A stretch of DNA of 64,000 bases. It comes from Sipunculus nudus. Lineage: Eukaryota; Annelida; Sipuncula; Golfingiida; Sipunculidae. A program made the position numbers and the translations under genes. Of this stretch, positions 47,216 through 57,734 are shown piece by piece. Under the pieces are notes generated by a model. The model was not told the DNA's origin and searched no databases. It saw nothing but the letters and a program-made list of their open reading frames with translations. The DNA is taken from contig CM049306.1 in NCBI GenBank assembly GCA_026874595.1, positions 66,160,019-66,224,018 of the forward strand, given 5' to 3'. Each line of letters opens with the position of its first letter. The stretch's first letter is position 1.

Positions 47216-48335
47216 ATGAAGTTTTTCATTAATATCTCAAAGGTAATAAGTCCTAGTGACAAAATTCTTGGCATGGTAGGGGATTTTGGAGACATCTAAT
47301 TGTATGCCAAATTTAAGGAACAGAGAGCTGAAGCTGGGGAGCTGAGCTCTTGCAAACTGCATAACACTAGCTTAATGTAAACAATATGTTACATGGTGCT
47401 TGAAAACTTGAATAAAATATACAATTTTTGATCAACTGGTTTCAAATATTACGTGTAAACAGACAAAATGCTAACAAAAACATGCTGTGAAAATTAAATC
47501 CACAGTACTAACAGGAAAAAAACGTGCCATGGTCAAAGTTGGGCAAAAATTTAAGATACCAATTTTTTATTTTTGTTAATATTTTAAAAAATTTAAAAGA
47601 TTTTGATCTAAATTTGGATATAAAATTTAATTTTGATTAATTAAAGTTATATTACTGGAAAAAAAGTCCATAGTTTTAACATGTTTTGTGTTAAGTGATC
47701 AAATATCTCTCCTGATTTTTTACAAAATGCATTATGTTTGGGCCCATAACTTTTTTAAATCATATAATACAGACATAATTTCTGGCATGTACATTGGAAC
47801 TAAATAGAGGGATATTTATGGTAAATATGAGGAAAAACAGATGAGTGGTTTAGATATTAGGCAGTCTGGAAGTGTGAAAATATTTTTTTAATAAAAAATT
47901 GAGGTTTTTCCTTAATTTCTCAAAGGAACGAAGTCGCAAAGACCCACTTTTTTACGGCTTGGTAGGAGATCTTGCGGACATCTAACATTATGCCACTTTT
48001 TGGATTCCTAGTTCTTACGGTTTCAAAACGTGCCACATCTACGGACGGACGGACAGACAGGCGGGCGGACGACGGACAATGGACCACGACATAGCTCAGA
48101 TGACTTATAGTCAGCAGAGCTAAAAACAGATAATTGGCTTTGATATTTGGCAGTCCTGAAGTGTGATAATAGGTTTTTAATGGAAATTTGGGGTTTTACC
48201 TTAATTTCTTGAAAGAACGACTCAATGACCTAATTTGGGGCCAGTCTAAAGTCGTCCATCCGTGACAATCTAACAGACAGATGGACGACGGACATTGGAC
48301 CACAGTGTCACATTAAAGTCAGCTGAGGAAAAAAC

Positions 48336-49125
48336 AGTAGGTTGCGCCACATGTCTGGTCTACAACAAGGCTATCCAAGATGGATAAACATGCAAAAATT
48401 GCAGGCTGATACATCCATCCACACCTCAGATATGAGCAATTTTTACCCAAAACAAATATATGGATAGATGCCAGCCAAAGACAATTGCAGATTGTCTTAA
48501 ATACAAGATGGAGGTATCCAAGATCTATGGACATGCACAATATCAGGCCAATACAGCAAATCACTTCTCAGAAAAGGGCATTTATTTATTCTATGAAAAT
48601 AGGAAGGATGGAGGTGCCACCTGTCTGGTCTATGAGAAAACTCTCCAAGATGTATGTACATGCCAAATTTCAGACCAATACTTTGAACCACTCCTGAGAT
48701 ATGAGCAATTCTCACCTAATGCAAATGTACAGATGGCAGTCACACAAAAATGATTGAAGATGGCTCCACTAGTCTTGAATACAAGATGGAGGTATCCAAG
48801 ATCAATTGACATTCACAATTTCAGCCCAATCTGTCCAATAGTTTTTGACTTATAATGCCCACAGTACTGTCATGTGGCAATGATGGGGTATTAAACCGTG
48901 CAAAAACAAGAAGAGGACAGGTGGCCTCCACCTGTCTTCAGCAGAAGACAATACTATGCATGATCTTCCGTCAACTTCCCGCCCACCCATATCTATGCAC
49001 ATGTCAAGTTTTGTAAAGATCTGTGAAATATTTTTCGAGTTAACTCGCTTGAAAGAAATCTCTGCGACGGCGGCGCAATTGTGCCTAAACCATAGTGTCC
49101 CAACTTTGTCCGTGGATTCAATTAC
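48336..49125 (+). mobile_element. Decayed C-like element, right end only
   Basis: The interior has diverged repeats with 'caccagtctgg' or 'cacctgtctgg' type phrases about 140-280 bp apart (near 48345, 48617, 48765 and 48925). The right end near 49095-49125 reads 'accatagtgtcccaac' then 'tttgtccgtggatt', a decayed form of the C terminus. The left end was not found. Confidence 0.5.
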
Positions 49126-49222
49126 TGATATTTTTGTGGAAAAATCAAATTGAAATTTGAACTGATCTGCAGTCAAGTACAGGATAGATTTACTTTAAAC
49201 TCAATTTGTAAACTTTACTCAC

Positions 49223-49367
49223 CTTTTAGAATGTCTAAGCATATTCTACCCAGTTTGTCTATGTTAGGGTGATAAATCTTGGTCACAAAACGAACTTTGG
49301 GTGCTGACATGGGGTATTCTTCAGGTAGAAACAGTTCAAGCTTAAATGTGCCACCTTCATATGGAGA
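49223..49367 (-). CDS. UBE2N: Exon of UBE2N/Ubc13-type ubiquitin-conjugating enzyme E2
   Basis: This internal exon of 145 nt encodes 48 complete codons plus one base, running from '[19 protein letters not shown]' to 'GRICLDILK'. It holds the E2 catalytic core: the HPN motif in '[11 protein letters not shown]' and the active-site cysteine in 'GRICLDILK'. By family knowledge, UBE2N pairs with a UEV partner (UBE2V1/2) to build K63-linked ubiquitin chains in DNA-damage tolerance and immune or NF-kB signalling, in cytoplasm and nucleus. The exon corresponds to about residues 45-92 of the usual 152. On the minus strand it has a clean 3' splice site (cttttacag before 49367) and a GTGAGT 5' splice site just below 49223, and the reading frame is open. 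Flanking exons were not recognised in the window. The sequence is strongly conserved, so it is a real exon rather than a chance ORF. A processed pseudogene is excluded by both splice sites. Confidence 0.93.
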
Positions 49368-49376
49368 CTGTAAAAG
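49368..49376 (-). other. 3' splice site of the UBE2N exon
   Basis: On the minus strand, a pyrimidine-rich 'tgcttttacag' runs into the first exon base at 49367. The matching 5' splice site GTGAGT lies at 49217-49222. A family A1 element starts about 80 bp upstream of this acceptor (49447). Confidence 0.85.
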
Positions 49377-49679
49377 CAAGAACAAATGTTCAGATGAAAA
49401 TGACCTCAAAACTTTCTTTTTATCAATTTAATCCTCACAAAAGAAACAAGGGACCCATGGGTCACTGTGCTCAGCTAAAGTTGACCTTGAAGGTAAAAAT
49501 CTAAAATAATATCAAATGGAGATAAAGTGTAAGAGGAAATGGTAATATAGGCCATGATTGGTTTATAAGATTGGTTTTTATTGATGCACAAGAAATCCAA
49601 ATAATATTGGTTTGTATTGATGCGCAAGAAATTCATTTTGTGACCTGACCATGTGTTTCCTAGTGTTCGTATTTTCAAA

Positions 49680-50640
49680 ATTTTTTTTCAAGCATATTAA
49701 CACCTCAAATGAATTTTTTGTAATTACGAGACACAGAGGCCTGACTCTAATTAATTAGTTCTGGGCCGATGCTGTCACTTGGGCAAGGTGTGATAACTAC
49801 AGCTAGTTGTGCAACACCAGGCTCTGTATACCCCTAGTAAGCGTCTGAGCAGTTTATCCAAGAGCACTTGTGTATTATAAACCATATCTCGTTTGTACTC
49901 AAGCAAGCATAGTTCGTCAGCTTTGGCTTGGATGTCAGGCCAAAAAAACTCAGCAGTTTACTAGCAAGAGTATTGGTGAAGCATCATTTGCACATCCCTT
50001 GTGCTCAAGCTGGTTGAGATGCGAGGCCATAGCACGCAGGCCTGGTCATACAATTCATTCTGAGAGGGCAATCGAGTAAAAAAATCTTAAACTTGCCGCT
50101 ATTCAGCTTATTTACTGTCAAGAAGAACACCAATCCAACACTATCGTCTTGCTGTCACTGGCCAGAGATATGGAGTCAAAGAAGAGAAAACGGACTGCAA
50201 TATGTGTGTGCCGCACTGGCGCCGCCTGCGGGCTGTTAAAGAAACTAACTGAGCTACAATAATGTCAATGTCATTTGACCTTACCTTCCCGTGAATTTTT
50301 TTTTTTTTGGGGGGGGGGGGGGGGAAAATAGCACACAAGTATCCTAAAAACAAGTTAAAATGGGTTTAACCCATCAAACTCTGCAATAAATCCGACATTT
50401 TTATAAGTTCTGGTCGTAAATTACGTGGGTCGAAGAGAAACACTGTGTTCCCTCAGTGGTATAGCATTAAGTTAATCATTAAATGACGTACAAAACTGGC
50501 CCTAGACCCCTGACCAAATTTTAAAAAATTTGTTTTTCAACAAGAAAAGCTTGTCCCCTGACGCTTTCGGAAAAACGGCACTCTACTGTATCTGTATTAT
50601 TATAGTGTATATAAAAAGGATTTTTACTTAATTCAACAAT
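49680..50640. other. Non-A stretch inside the A1 element
   Basis: No repeat family from this window matches. Short ORFs exist (for example 49870-50079) without recognisable motifs. A T9/G run lies at about 50298-50325. This may be a different transposable element, but no ends were found. Confidence 0.4.
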
Positions 50641-51097
50641 GCTTACAGGATAAAAAAGTTCATTCATAATTACTTAATACTTAAAAAAGGACAGACAGAT
50701 TTGTAGACAAACAAAGTTGATAATATATGAAGTTTCAATTATTTCTTAATTTATTTATTATATCAAACTTTTTTAAACTTTAACATCTGCAATAATACAT
50801 GACTGAATATATAATTTGCTTTCAAATTTCAGACTTAAATAGCTTAATTCCAAACACATACAGCAAATAAAAGTTTTTTCAGCAGTGCTTATAGGAAACA
50901 TTTCATAATTAATATCTATTTAATGATAACATAGAGATGATGGACAGAGCTGATCACATTATGTTCCATTCTCCTAAGGCAAAAATGTTTCAATAAGATC
51001 TTAATTTTTTCTAATCCTATTATTTTTTTAATTAAATAAATTTTACACATTTGCAATAAAAACGAATGTCCCTGTGCACAGGAATCAATGGCAGCAC

Positions 51098-51123
51098 GGG
51101 GGGGGGGGGGGGGGGGGGGGGGG
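51098..51123 (+). repeat. Poly-G tract
   Basis: About 26 consecutive G residues. Other long G or C runs in the window lie near 9034, 10104 (C), 15901, 22830, 30168 (C), 34476, 50309 and 60740. Confidence 0.9.
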
Positions 51124-52514
51124 AGATTGTGGGATAAACTACACTTCTGCATATACATACAGGATATCCAATTCTGCTGAGGCAGGAAAATAATGAACAA
51201 ATGATTGTATTAGATCCTCATTTTTTATCACATCATTTTTTATTATAACAGTCATTTCTATACATTTCTAATATAACATATATATCTGAATATAAAAGTT
51301 GATTAATAATTCTTAAGTGCATCATTATAAATCTTGTCAGACAACACCACATCATGCAAACAAATGTTTATTTATTTTTTACCACAAAAGTATATCTTTA
51401 AATTTGCAAAACAATAAATATCTAAAAATAATAATTGATTCAGATTTCACAATTTTAAATTGTGCCTTTATTCATTCATAATTTGCTTCATATTTTATAA
51501 ATTTTAGCATACTGATGGGTTTAATTACATTTGTTAAAATCATTTAAAAGAAAATTTATTTCTTTAAAAATGCTATATTAACACAACATGGCATCTTCTG
51601 GATTACATCTTGAATTACTTTTTCAAGGAAAGTTTGTGTATATTGGAGTGGAAACAGCATTACAATTAAGAAGGGGGGGGGGGGGAATGAGGTGGTGATA
51701 TGAGAATAACTGTACATCTGTCACAGCAGGGGATCTCCCACAGTGACTGTAACAAATCAGAAACCCTGGCATAGCTGACTTCCAGTGACCTGGCGTGGAA
51801 CCATGCACCTGGAAAAAGCAAATGACTACAATAGAGCCTCAAGAAAAAATCAATAACTTGCCTTATTATAAAGCTTTTATTTTCAAATTTCAGATTTGAA
51901 TACTTATGTTTACATGCTGTGAAAATTAAATCAATAGTACTTACAGGAAAAAAATGTGCCATGGTCAAATTTGGACAAATTTAAGGTACTGATTTTATTT
52001 TTATGCTAATAACTTAAAAAATTAACAAAATTAAGGTCTAATTTTGGGTTAGCAATTGAATCTTAATTAAACAAAGTTATATACTTGGGAAAACAGTCTC
52101 TAGTTTCAAAATGTTTCATGTTAAGTAAGTAAACATTTTTCCTGATTTTTTACAAAGCCCATTTTGTTTGGGCCCATAACTCGAAGAAATTATACTTAAT
52201 GGACTTAATTTCTGGCATTTATATAGGAAATATATAGGAGATTACTTCTGGTAAATATTATAAAAAAGATAAGTGGTTTTGATATTAGGCAGTCCTGAAG
52301 TGTGATAATAGGTTTTTAATCAAAATTTGAGGTTTTTCTTTAATATCTTGAAGGAACTTTTCTGTATGGTAAGAGATCTTGGGGACATCTAACAGTATGC
52401 TGAATTTTGGATTCATAGGTCTAACAGTTCCAAAATGTGTCAGTCTAACAGACAGACAGACGGACAATTGACCACGACTATAGCTCAGATGACTTATAGT
52501 CATCTTAGCTAAAA

Positions 52515-53160
52515 ATTCAACAAATACAAAATACATGACATTTACAAAGGTACAACACACATACATTAAGAATGTGTTGTTTACATGTGATTTTACAACC
52601 ATCACATATACTGAGGTGGCCAGGTGGTGGGTACAGGCAACCTTTTGCAAAATCTGATACAATTGGCAGTCTGCCTAAGCTATAAATAGATCCAGACCGA
52701 AACTTGGACAGGTGTCAAATCTGAAATAGTTGGCAGTCTGTCAAGCTATTTATAGATACAGACAAAATTTTGTCATGTTGCCAAATCTGTTTATACATTC
52801 CTGAATGACTTTGGCTACAATGCTTTTTTCAAGCTGTTTATTCATTAGATTTTTTTTATCAAAATGTTTAGAATAATAAAAGATGCCTATTGGAAGCAAA
52901 ATCACAATACAGATATATTTTATTCATGGATATATCTTTTACATTAGCTCGTCATGGACTCCAATTATTTATGTTGCCTGTACAGCTCTGCTTATACAGC
53001 AGGACCGTAGTGAGGGGACACCTGTGGGATATGGTAAAAGTGTCTCTTAATCAGAGGTAGATACATATGTATTGGGGGGGGGCATGGATGAATGACTAAT
53101 GTTGTGTGTTAAATAAATAACAAAAAGAAACACAGGTACAGATAACAAATTTATTGCTGA
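52515..53160. repeat. Short repeat region, no gene
   Basis: 'ttggcagtctg' occurs twice (about 52665 and 52730) beside 'ctataaatagat' or 'ctatttatagat'. These are inverted relatives of 39290-39350. The remainder to 53160 includes a G-rich run near 53076. No coding sequence is seen. Confidence 0.5.
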
Positions 53161-54105
53161 ACTAGACATTTCTTGGCACCGCAGGTGTCAGAGTATCCCC
53201 AGATACAGCCCCCCCTTTAAGAATAGGCCCCCATTTTTAGCAGCATATACTGACACTTGGTACATCAATAAAAGCAGGAATTATCATCAAGAAACTAATT
53301 TTTTGACAGAAAGCTCCTGTGGCCTTGACCTTTGAATTTGTGGCCTCAAAATTGATATGGATCATCCACTATTAGCAAGTGAGCTATATATTCAAGATGG
53401 AAGACCTGGGATGAAAGTTTGGCTTAAAATGCATCCACCGTAACTTTTAAGATGCAAGTCCAGTGACTTTGACCTTTGACCTAATGACCCTAGAACCAAT
53501 AGGGTTCTTACTTTAGTGGTGGGCCATACATTTGTCACGTTTGAAATCCATATGGCTATCAACACTGGAGATATCATAAGAGGTGTGTAATTTTCACCAT
53601 GTGTCATGACCCAAATGTAAATAGACCTCATCCTATAACCCATCTCTCTACATGTGCATAATATGAAAGAAATCTAGCTGTCCATTAGTTTTTTACTTAA
53701 AATGCTTACAGTACTGTCAAGTGGCAATTATGGGGGTATTAAAAGGCGTAAAAACAAGAAAAGGATAATAGGTGGCGCCACCAGTTTCCGGTATAACACA
53801 AGGCTATCCAAGATCTTTAATCACCTTGATTTTTGGACCAGTCCATGCAAGCTTACTTGAGATATTTAAGAATTTGTGTTATTTTCAGCCAAAATAATCC
53901 TATTCAAGGTCAAGGTCACTCTCATGCATAGGTCATGACCTCATTTTAAATAGGCTTCGTTCCCTTACCTATATCTATACAAATTTAAAGTTTGGAAAAG
54001 ATCAGTGAAATATTTTTTTAGTTATCACGCTCGCAAGGTTTTTCTGCGGCGGCGGACCGTCATGAAACCATCTATAGTAGTATCCCGACTTTGTCTGGGG
54101 ATACA
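53161..54105 (+). mobile_element. Complete, short family C element
   Basis: The left end is ACTAGACATTTCTTGGCACC with the 5' hairpin (one G-T pair) and GTATCCCCAGA. The right end is GTATCCCGAC-ttt-GTCTGGGGATAC. The interior has fewer repeat units than 30115-31561. A TGACCTTTGACCT motif lies at about 53470 and a GGTGGCGCCACC palindrome near 53773. Non-coding. Confidence 0.8.
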
Positions 54106-54429
54106 ATAATAAATGAAAATAACATATTTACATTGACAATATATTCACATGAAAAATAACATATTTACATGGACAATATATTTTCATGGGAAATAACATT
54201 CTTAGTTATACCTTTGGAAAGGTGGTTTGTCAATTAACAACATCATCTGTTGATGCGATCAGAAGCGGCTCATGCAAATATGCAATAATAATTGTCAAAA
54301 CATCGACTATGACGTATGTCGTAATGCAAGGATGATAACAGAAATGAGTGAGATATTGTGGGATTTATTCATAATTCATAATAAATACAATTACTGTTGT
54401 AGTAAGACTTCATAAATTCTGCTGCGATC
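54106..54429 (+). repeat. Short 36-bp tandem repeat and unassigned flank
   Basis: 'aaataacatatttacat' and 'gacaatatatt' repeat at about 54117-54151 and 54153-54190, then decay. 54215-54429 shows nothing recognisable. Confidence 0.65.
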
Positions 54430-55600
54430 GCAAAATTAAACCCTCCCAAAACATTCATAATGAAGAAATTGCGAAATTTCAGCCTCGTGAATATGAAGCC
54501 AACCACAGTATGTCAGGGTGTTAGCAGAGCTGATGGGTGGGACAGGTGGGCCAGACTCCTCCTCATCCTCAGACCTGTTGTTTTTGGGTGATTCTTCACA
54601 TGCTCTTTCCATCAGGTCCTCGGTGAAGCCATCTAAGCTAGCGGTTTGGGCCATTGAAGGAGTCCAAGGACACAAACTCATCTCAAGACATACCATCCAG
54701 TAGGTGACTGTACTGGTGCACCTCACTGCTGGGGAGATGTGCAGGATCCGTGTCTGGTTAACTGGATGGTGGGTGCATGGACCTTCTCTGGTGAAGCCCT
54801 TGCTGATGGTGCTGGCAGGGAGGCTACTCCAGCTCAGATGCAGCAAGCTCACTGCATCCCTCATGGTGATTGACTTAGCCAAGTCTCTGCATCAGACATA
54901 TGTGCAAGGATGTGCCTCATAAGTCACTTCCTATAGTGTGCTGACAGCAACTATGATGCTGGCATTGCAGGGCTGAAGCCAGGATGTTCCTGCCTTGACC
55001 CTTCATACAGTTGCACCAGCCACTCTTCAAATAGGACTGATGTCTTCATGCTTTGGTATTTGCTAGGGAGGTCACTGGCAGAAGGCTAATGTCAACTCCT
55101 TTAAAACGCCTTGGCTTCTTTGACTGGCCGATAACCAGAGGTCACAGCTTGTGGCCAGTAGCAGAACAAGCTAACAGGGCCTGTGATGTGGTCTTTGTTG
55201 TTTGAACCACTTTCCTCTAATCACCTTTCAACACCATGGACCGTGATGGCAAGACAAGGAAAAACAGGCCAGTCTCAACTATGTTGTATATATATACCAT
55301 GCTGTAATCTTTCATCAGCTCTGGTTGGCACTCGGTCCAGCTGTCGAAAACTGCCAAGGTGTTGCCAAGGATATGTTGTGCCTTTAGCCTCTAGCCAGCC
55401 ATTTGATGACATAAAGTCAGCGTGTCCCATCTCCACTCAGTGTAGCAGAGTATTTTCCTGTAACAGGTGTCTACTAACAGGGAGTTCCTTGGCTAGTGCA
55501 TCACAAAACCACTCTAACACCAGTGTGTTCAGATCCTCATATGTGGTCTTAATATTTCAAGTCAGCTCTGCATGGTGCCCTCTTGCCACTCATCAGGGGC
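54430..55600 (-). pseudogene. Decayed pogo/Tigger DDE transposase
   Basis: On the minus strand the family's domains appear in order but in several frames. First comes a CENP-B-type HTH at about 55390-55550: 'LEWFCDALAKELPVS', one stop, then 'DFMSSNGWLEA'. Next, 'NIVETGLFF' at about 55258-55300 corresponds to the conserved motif with the first catalytic Asp, here replaced by Val. Then 'PLVIGQSKKPRRFKGVDI' lies at about 55088-55155, followed by a remnant of the 'FEEWL' helix. Last, a C-terminal 'MRDAVSLLHLSW' with 'TISKGF' lies at about 54795-54880. By family knowledge this enzyme cuts and pastes TA-flanked DNA. Multiple stops, frameshifts and loss of a catalytic residue make it inactive. Terminal inverted repeats were not located, and it need not be the source of the deleted element at 42700-43920. 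Confidence 0.75.
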
Positions 55601-56455
55601 AGATCCAGGATTGTTGAAACAGAAGGGTCCAACCAAGGAAAACTAAAAGAAAACATAGAAAAGGTCCTTTGGTTGAAAGGAGGGAGTCTCAGTTGCAAAA
55701 TTTGGTTTGAGACCCTATCATGATGACCATAGGTCAAGCACTTCCCGAAAATTGAAACAGGACAGACAGACAGAATGGGGAATGGAAAGACACCTGTAAA
55801 TCCTGTTTATACGGCCGCACATCTATTTATAGCTGCACCCTGAGTTAGCAAGGTCTCTTTAAGGAGATTTACATGTACATATATTGAAGCAAAAAGCCAT
55901 AATAAAAAAAGAGTATTGAGCACCTCATGCAGCAGCGCTTGGGGGGGGGCGACATGATGGTTAAGACTGCTGAAACTGTCAGATTTTCAGCCAGCACTAA
56001 CAGTCTAACTTAATCATGGCTCGTGGTATAAATATAAAACTTAAAATGTACAACCTTAACATGTGTATCTTTCGTTTGATATATAACTTGTTAAAGAAAA
56101 TCTTGGTAATTGTCACAAAATAATACGTTTTGAACACCCCTGCTGTACCACACAGCAGCCAACTTAGTTTGGCATGGTCAAGCAAAATTGAAATAAATGC
56201 CTGTTTTAAACTAATTTGAAGTATTATTTAGCTACGTTTATTTGTTTCGAAAGTAAAATTAATAACAAGGCCTACAGGCCTAATGCGAACCTGTGCAATG
56301 AGATTACACCAGGTATAATGCTTCAATGCTGGACCATTACTTTTCAAGAACATGTGTAACATGTATATGAATAATGCAAGTACTGAACACTTAGAACAGG
56401 AAACAATTAACAAACATCACTGCTGCAATTCTGGCATGGTGCACACAACACAAAA
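55601..56455. repeat. Unassigned sequence, then segment duplicated from 42.6-44.0 kb
   Basis: 55601-56255 shows no gene (a G run near 55939). From about 56260 to 56455 the minus strand matches 42610-42699 plus 43921-44021 without the pogo insert. The TA at 56364-56365 is the unoccupied target. Confidence 0.7.
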
Positions 56456-57475
56456 ACTAGAATATTGGTTGTCAACAAGCGACTACATGTATCCGCCAAA
56501 ATCAGAGTGGGAAAGGTGAAGTGAGGCATGGATTGAGTGGCAAGGGGAAATAGAGTGAGGTGTGTTGCATAATAGCCTGGATGTCTGCAGCTGAAATGTG
56601 TATGAAGGTTGCACCACCTACTACATAATCCAGAAAGCTGTCCATGATGTATAAACATGCAAAATTTTTGGCAGATAAGTCAAACCACTACTGAGATATG
56701 AGTGATTTTAGCCCATGGCAGACAAACAGACGGACGCTGTGCAAAAATGGTGGCAGGTAGCGCCACCAATTTTGTGTGTCATTAAGAGATATGTGAGATC
56801 TATACACATGCAAAATTTCAGGGGGATATGTCAAACCAGTCCTGATATATGAGCCTAAATGTCTGCAGCGTATACATAAATATAGGTGGCGCCACCTGCA
56901 ACAAAATCGAGAAAGCTATCCAAGATGTATAAACATGCAAAAGTTTATGCAGATAAGTCCCACCACTACTGAGATATGAGTGATTTTAGCCAACAGAAGA
57001 TAGATGCTGTGCAAAAATGTGGCAGGTGGCGCCACCAATTTTGTGTATGATTAAGAGCTATGTGAGATCTATACACATGCAAAATTTCAGGGGGATATGT
57101 CAAACTTGAGCTTGGATGTCTGCAGCTTAAACATGAATGTAGGTGGCGCCACCTGTCAAGAAAGTTGTCCAGGATGTATACACATACAAAATGTCAGGTG
57201 GATAAGTCCAACCAATGCAGAGATATGAGTGTTTTTATCCCAAGGCAGATGAACAGAGAGATGCTGTGCAAAAATGGTGGCAGGTGGCGCCACCAATTTT
57301 GTGTATGAATAAGAGCTATGTGAGATCTATACCCATGCAAAATTTTGGCCCAATCAGTCAAACGGTTCCCAAGAAATTAGCTTGATGTCTGCAGATTAAA
57401 GGTGAATGTAGGTGGCGCCACCTGTCATAAATCAAGAAAGGTGTCCAGGATGTATAAACCTGCAAAATTTCGCTT
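56456..57475 (+). mobile_element. Family B element, right end lost
   Basis: It starts ACTAGAATATTGGTTGTC, preceded by 'cacaacacaaaa', the same flank that abuts the B element ending at 42609. The interior array has GGTGGCGCCACC near 56887, 57029, 57146, at 57283-57294 and near 57412. The array stops near 57475 without the GGCGGATAC terminus. Confidence 0.7.
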
Positions 57476-57734
57476 TAAATGTAAACCAAGTTTTTTCAAA
57501 CAGTTGAAAGATATAGTTCCAGTAATCTGGGAATTCTGCATCTAAACATTGTGTCTAGACGTCTAGATGCTGTGTCTAGACGCTAGACATCTAGACACAT
57601 TGTCTAGACACCCCCCAGAGCCAGGTCAGTTGCCAAGGTGATGTCTGGACCCCATCTGTTTGAACTGAGTGACCTCTTGACTTGGCTGCTGAAACTCAGC
57701 ACATTGTCAAATCTGTTTTCAATTACAGAGAGCC
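57476..57734. repeat. Unassigned sequence with a strong inverted repeat
   Basis: Arms GTGTCTAGACGTCTAG (57551-57566) and CTAGACATCTAGACAC (57583-57598) pair at 15 of 16 positions around a 16-nt loop. The region is full of GTCTAGAC palindromes. No gene. Confidence 0.75.

Larger units (their letters stand above)
44022..48125 (+). mobile_element. Family A element, left end lost, with nested A1
   Basis: A core text begins abruptly at 44022 ('tacaaagtgcattatg'). It is interrupted at 'tttaaatggaa' (44199) by the A1 element 44200-47215 and resumes at about 47216 with 'tgaagtttttcattaatatc', the expected next phrase. A further core unit (near 47533), an ACGG-rich tract at 48040-48075 and a right end with 'gtcagcagagctaaaaa' end it at about 48125. 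48126-48335 is another A core tail with a decayed right end. Confidence 0.7.
49447..52514 (+). mobile_element. Family A1 element, diverged and interrupted
   Basis: The left end CAAGGGACCCATGGGTCAC and GCTCAGCTAAAG start at 49447. The A1 body is followed to about 49665 ('gacctgaccatgtgtttcc'). About 49680-50640 does not match A text and may be a separate insertion. 50640-51165 is diverged A-like. Close A1 text resumes at about 51172 ('attctgctgaggcagg') with a G run at about 51672-51683, one core repeat and a right end 'cttagctaaaaa' at about 52514. Its ACGG tract is reduced to a few units. Confidence 0.65.

Noticed and set aside
49870-50353. Search for the upstream UBE2N exon in the non-repeat stretch near 49.7-50.6 kb
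   Set aside because: No translated segment resembled the N-terminal E2 region, and no suitable splice-site pair was seen.
54518-54922. Plus-strand ORFs over the GC-rich region
   Set aside because: They are opposite the recognisable transposase motifs on the minus strand and show no domain of their own.
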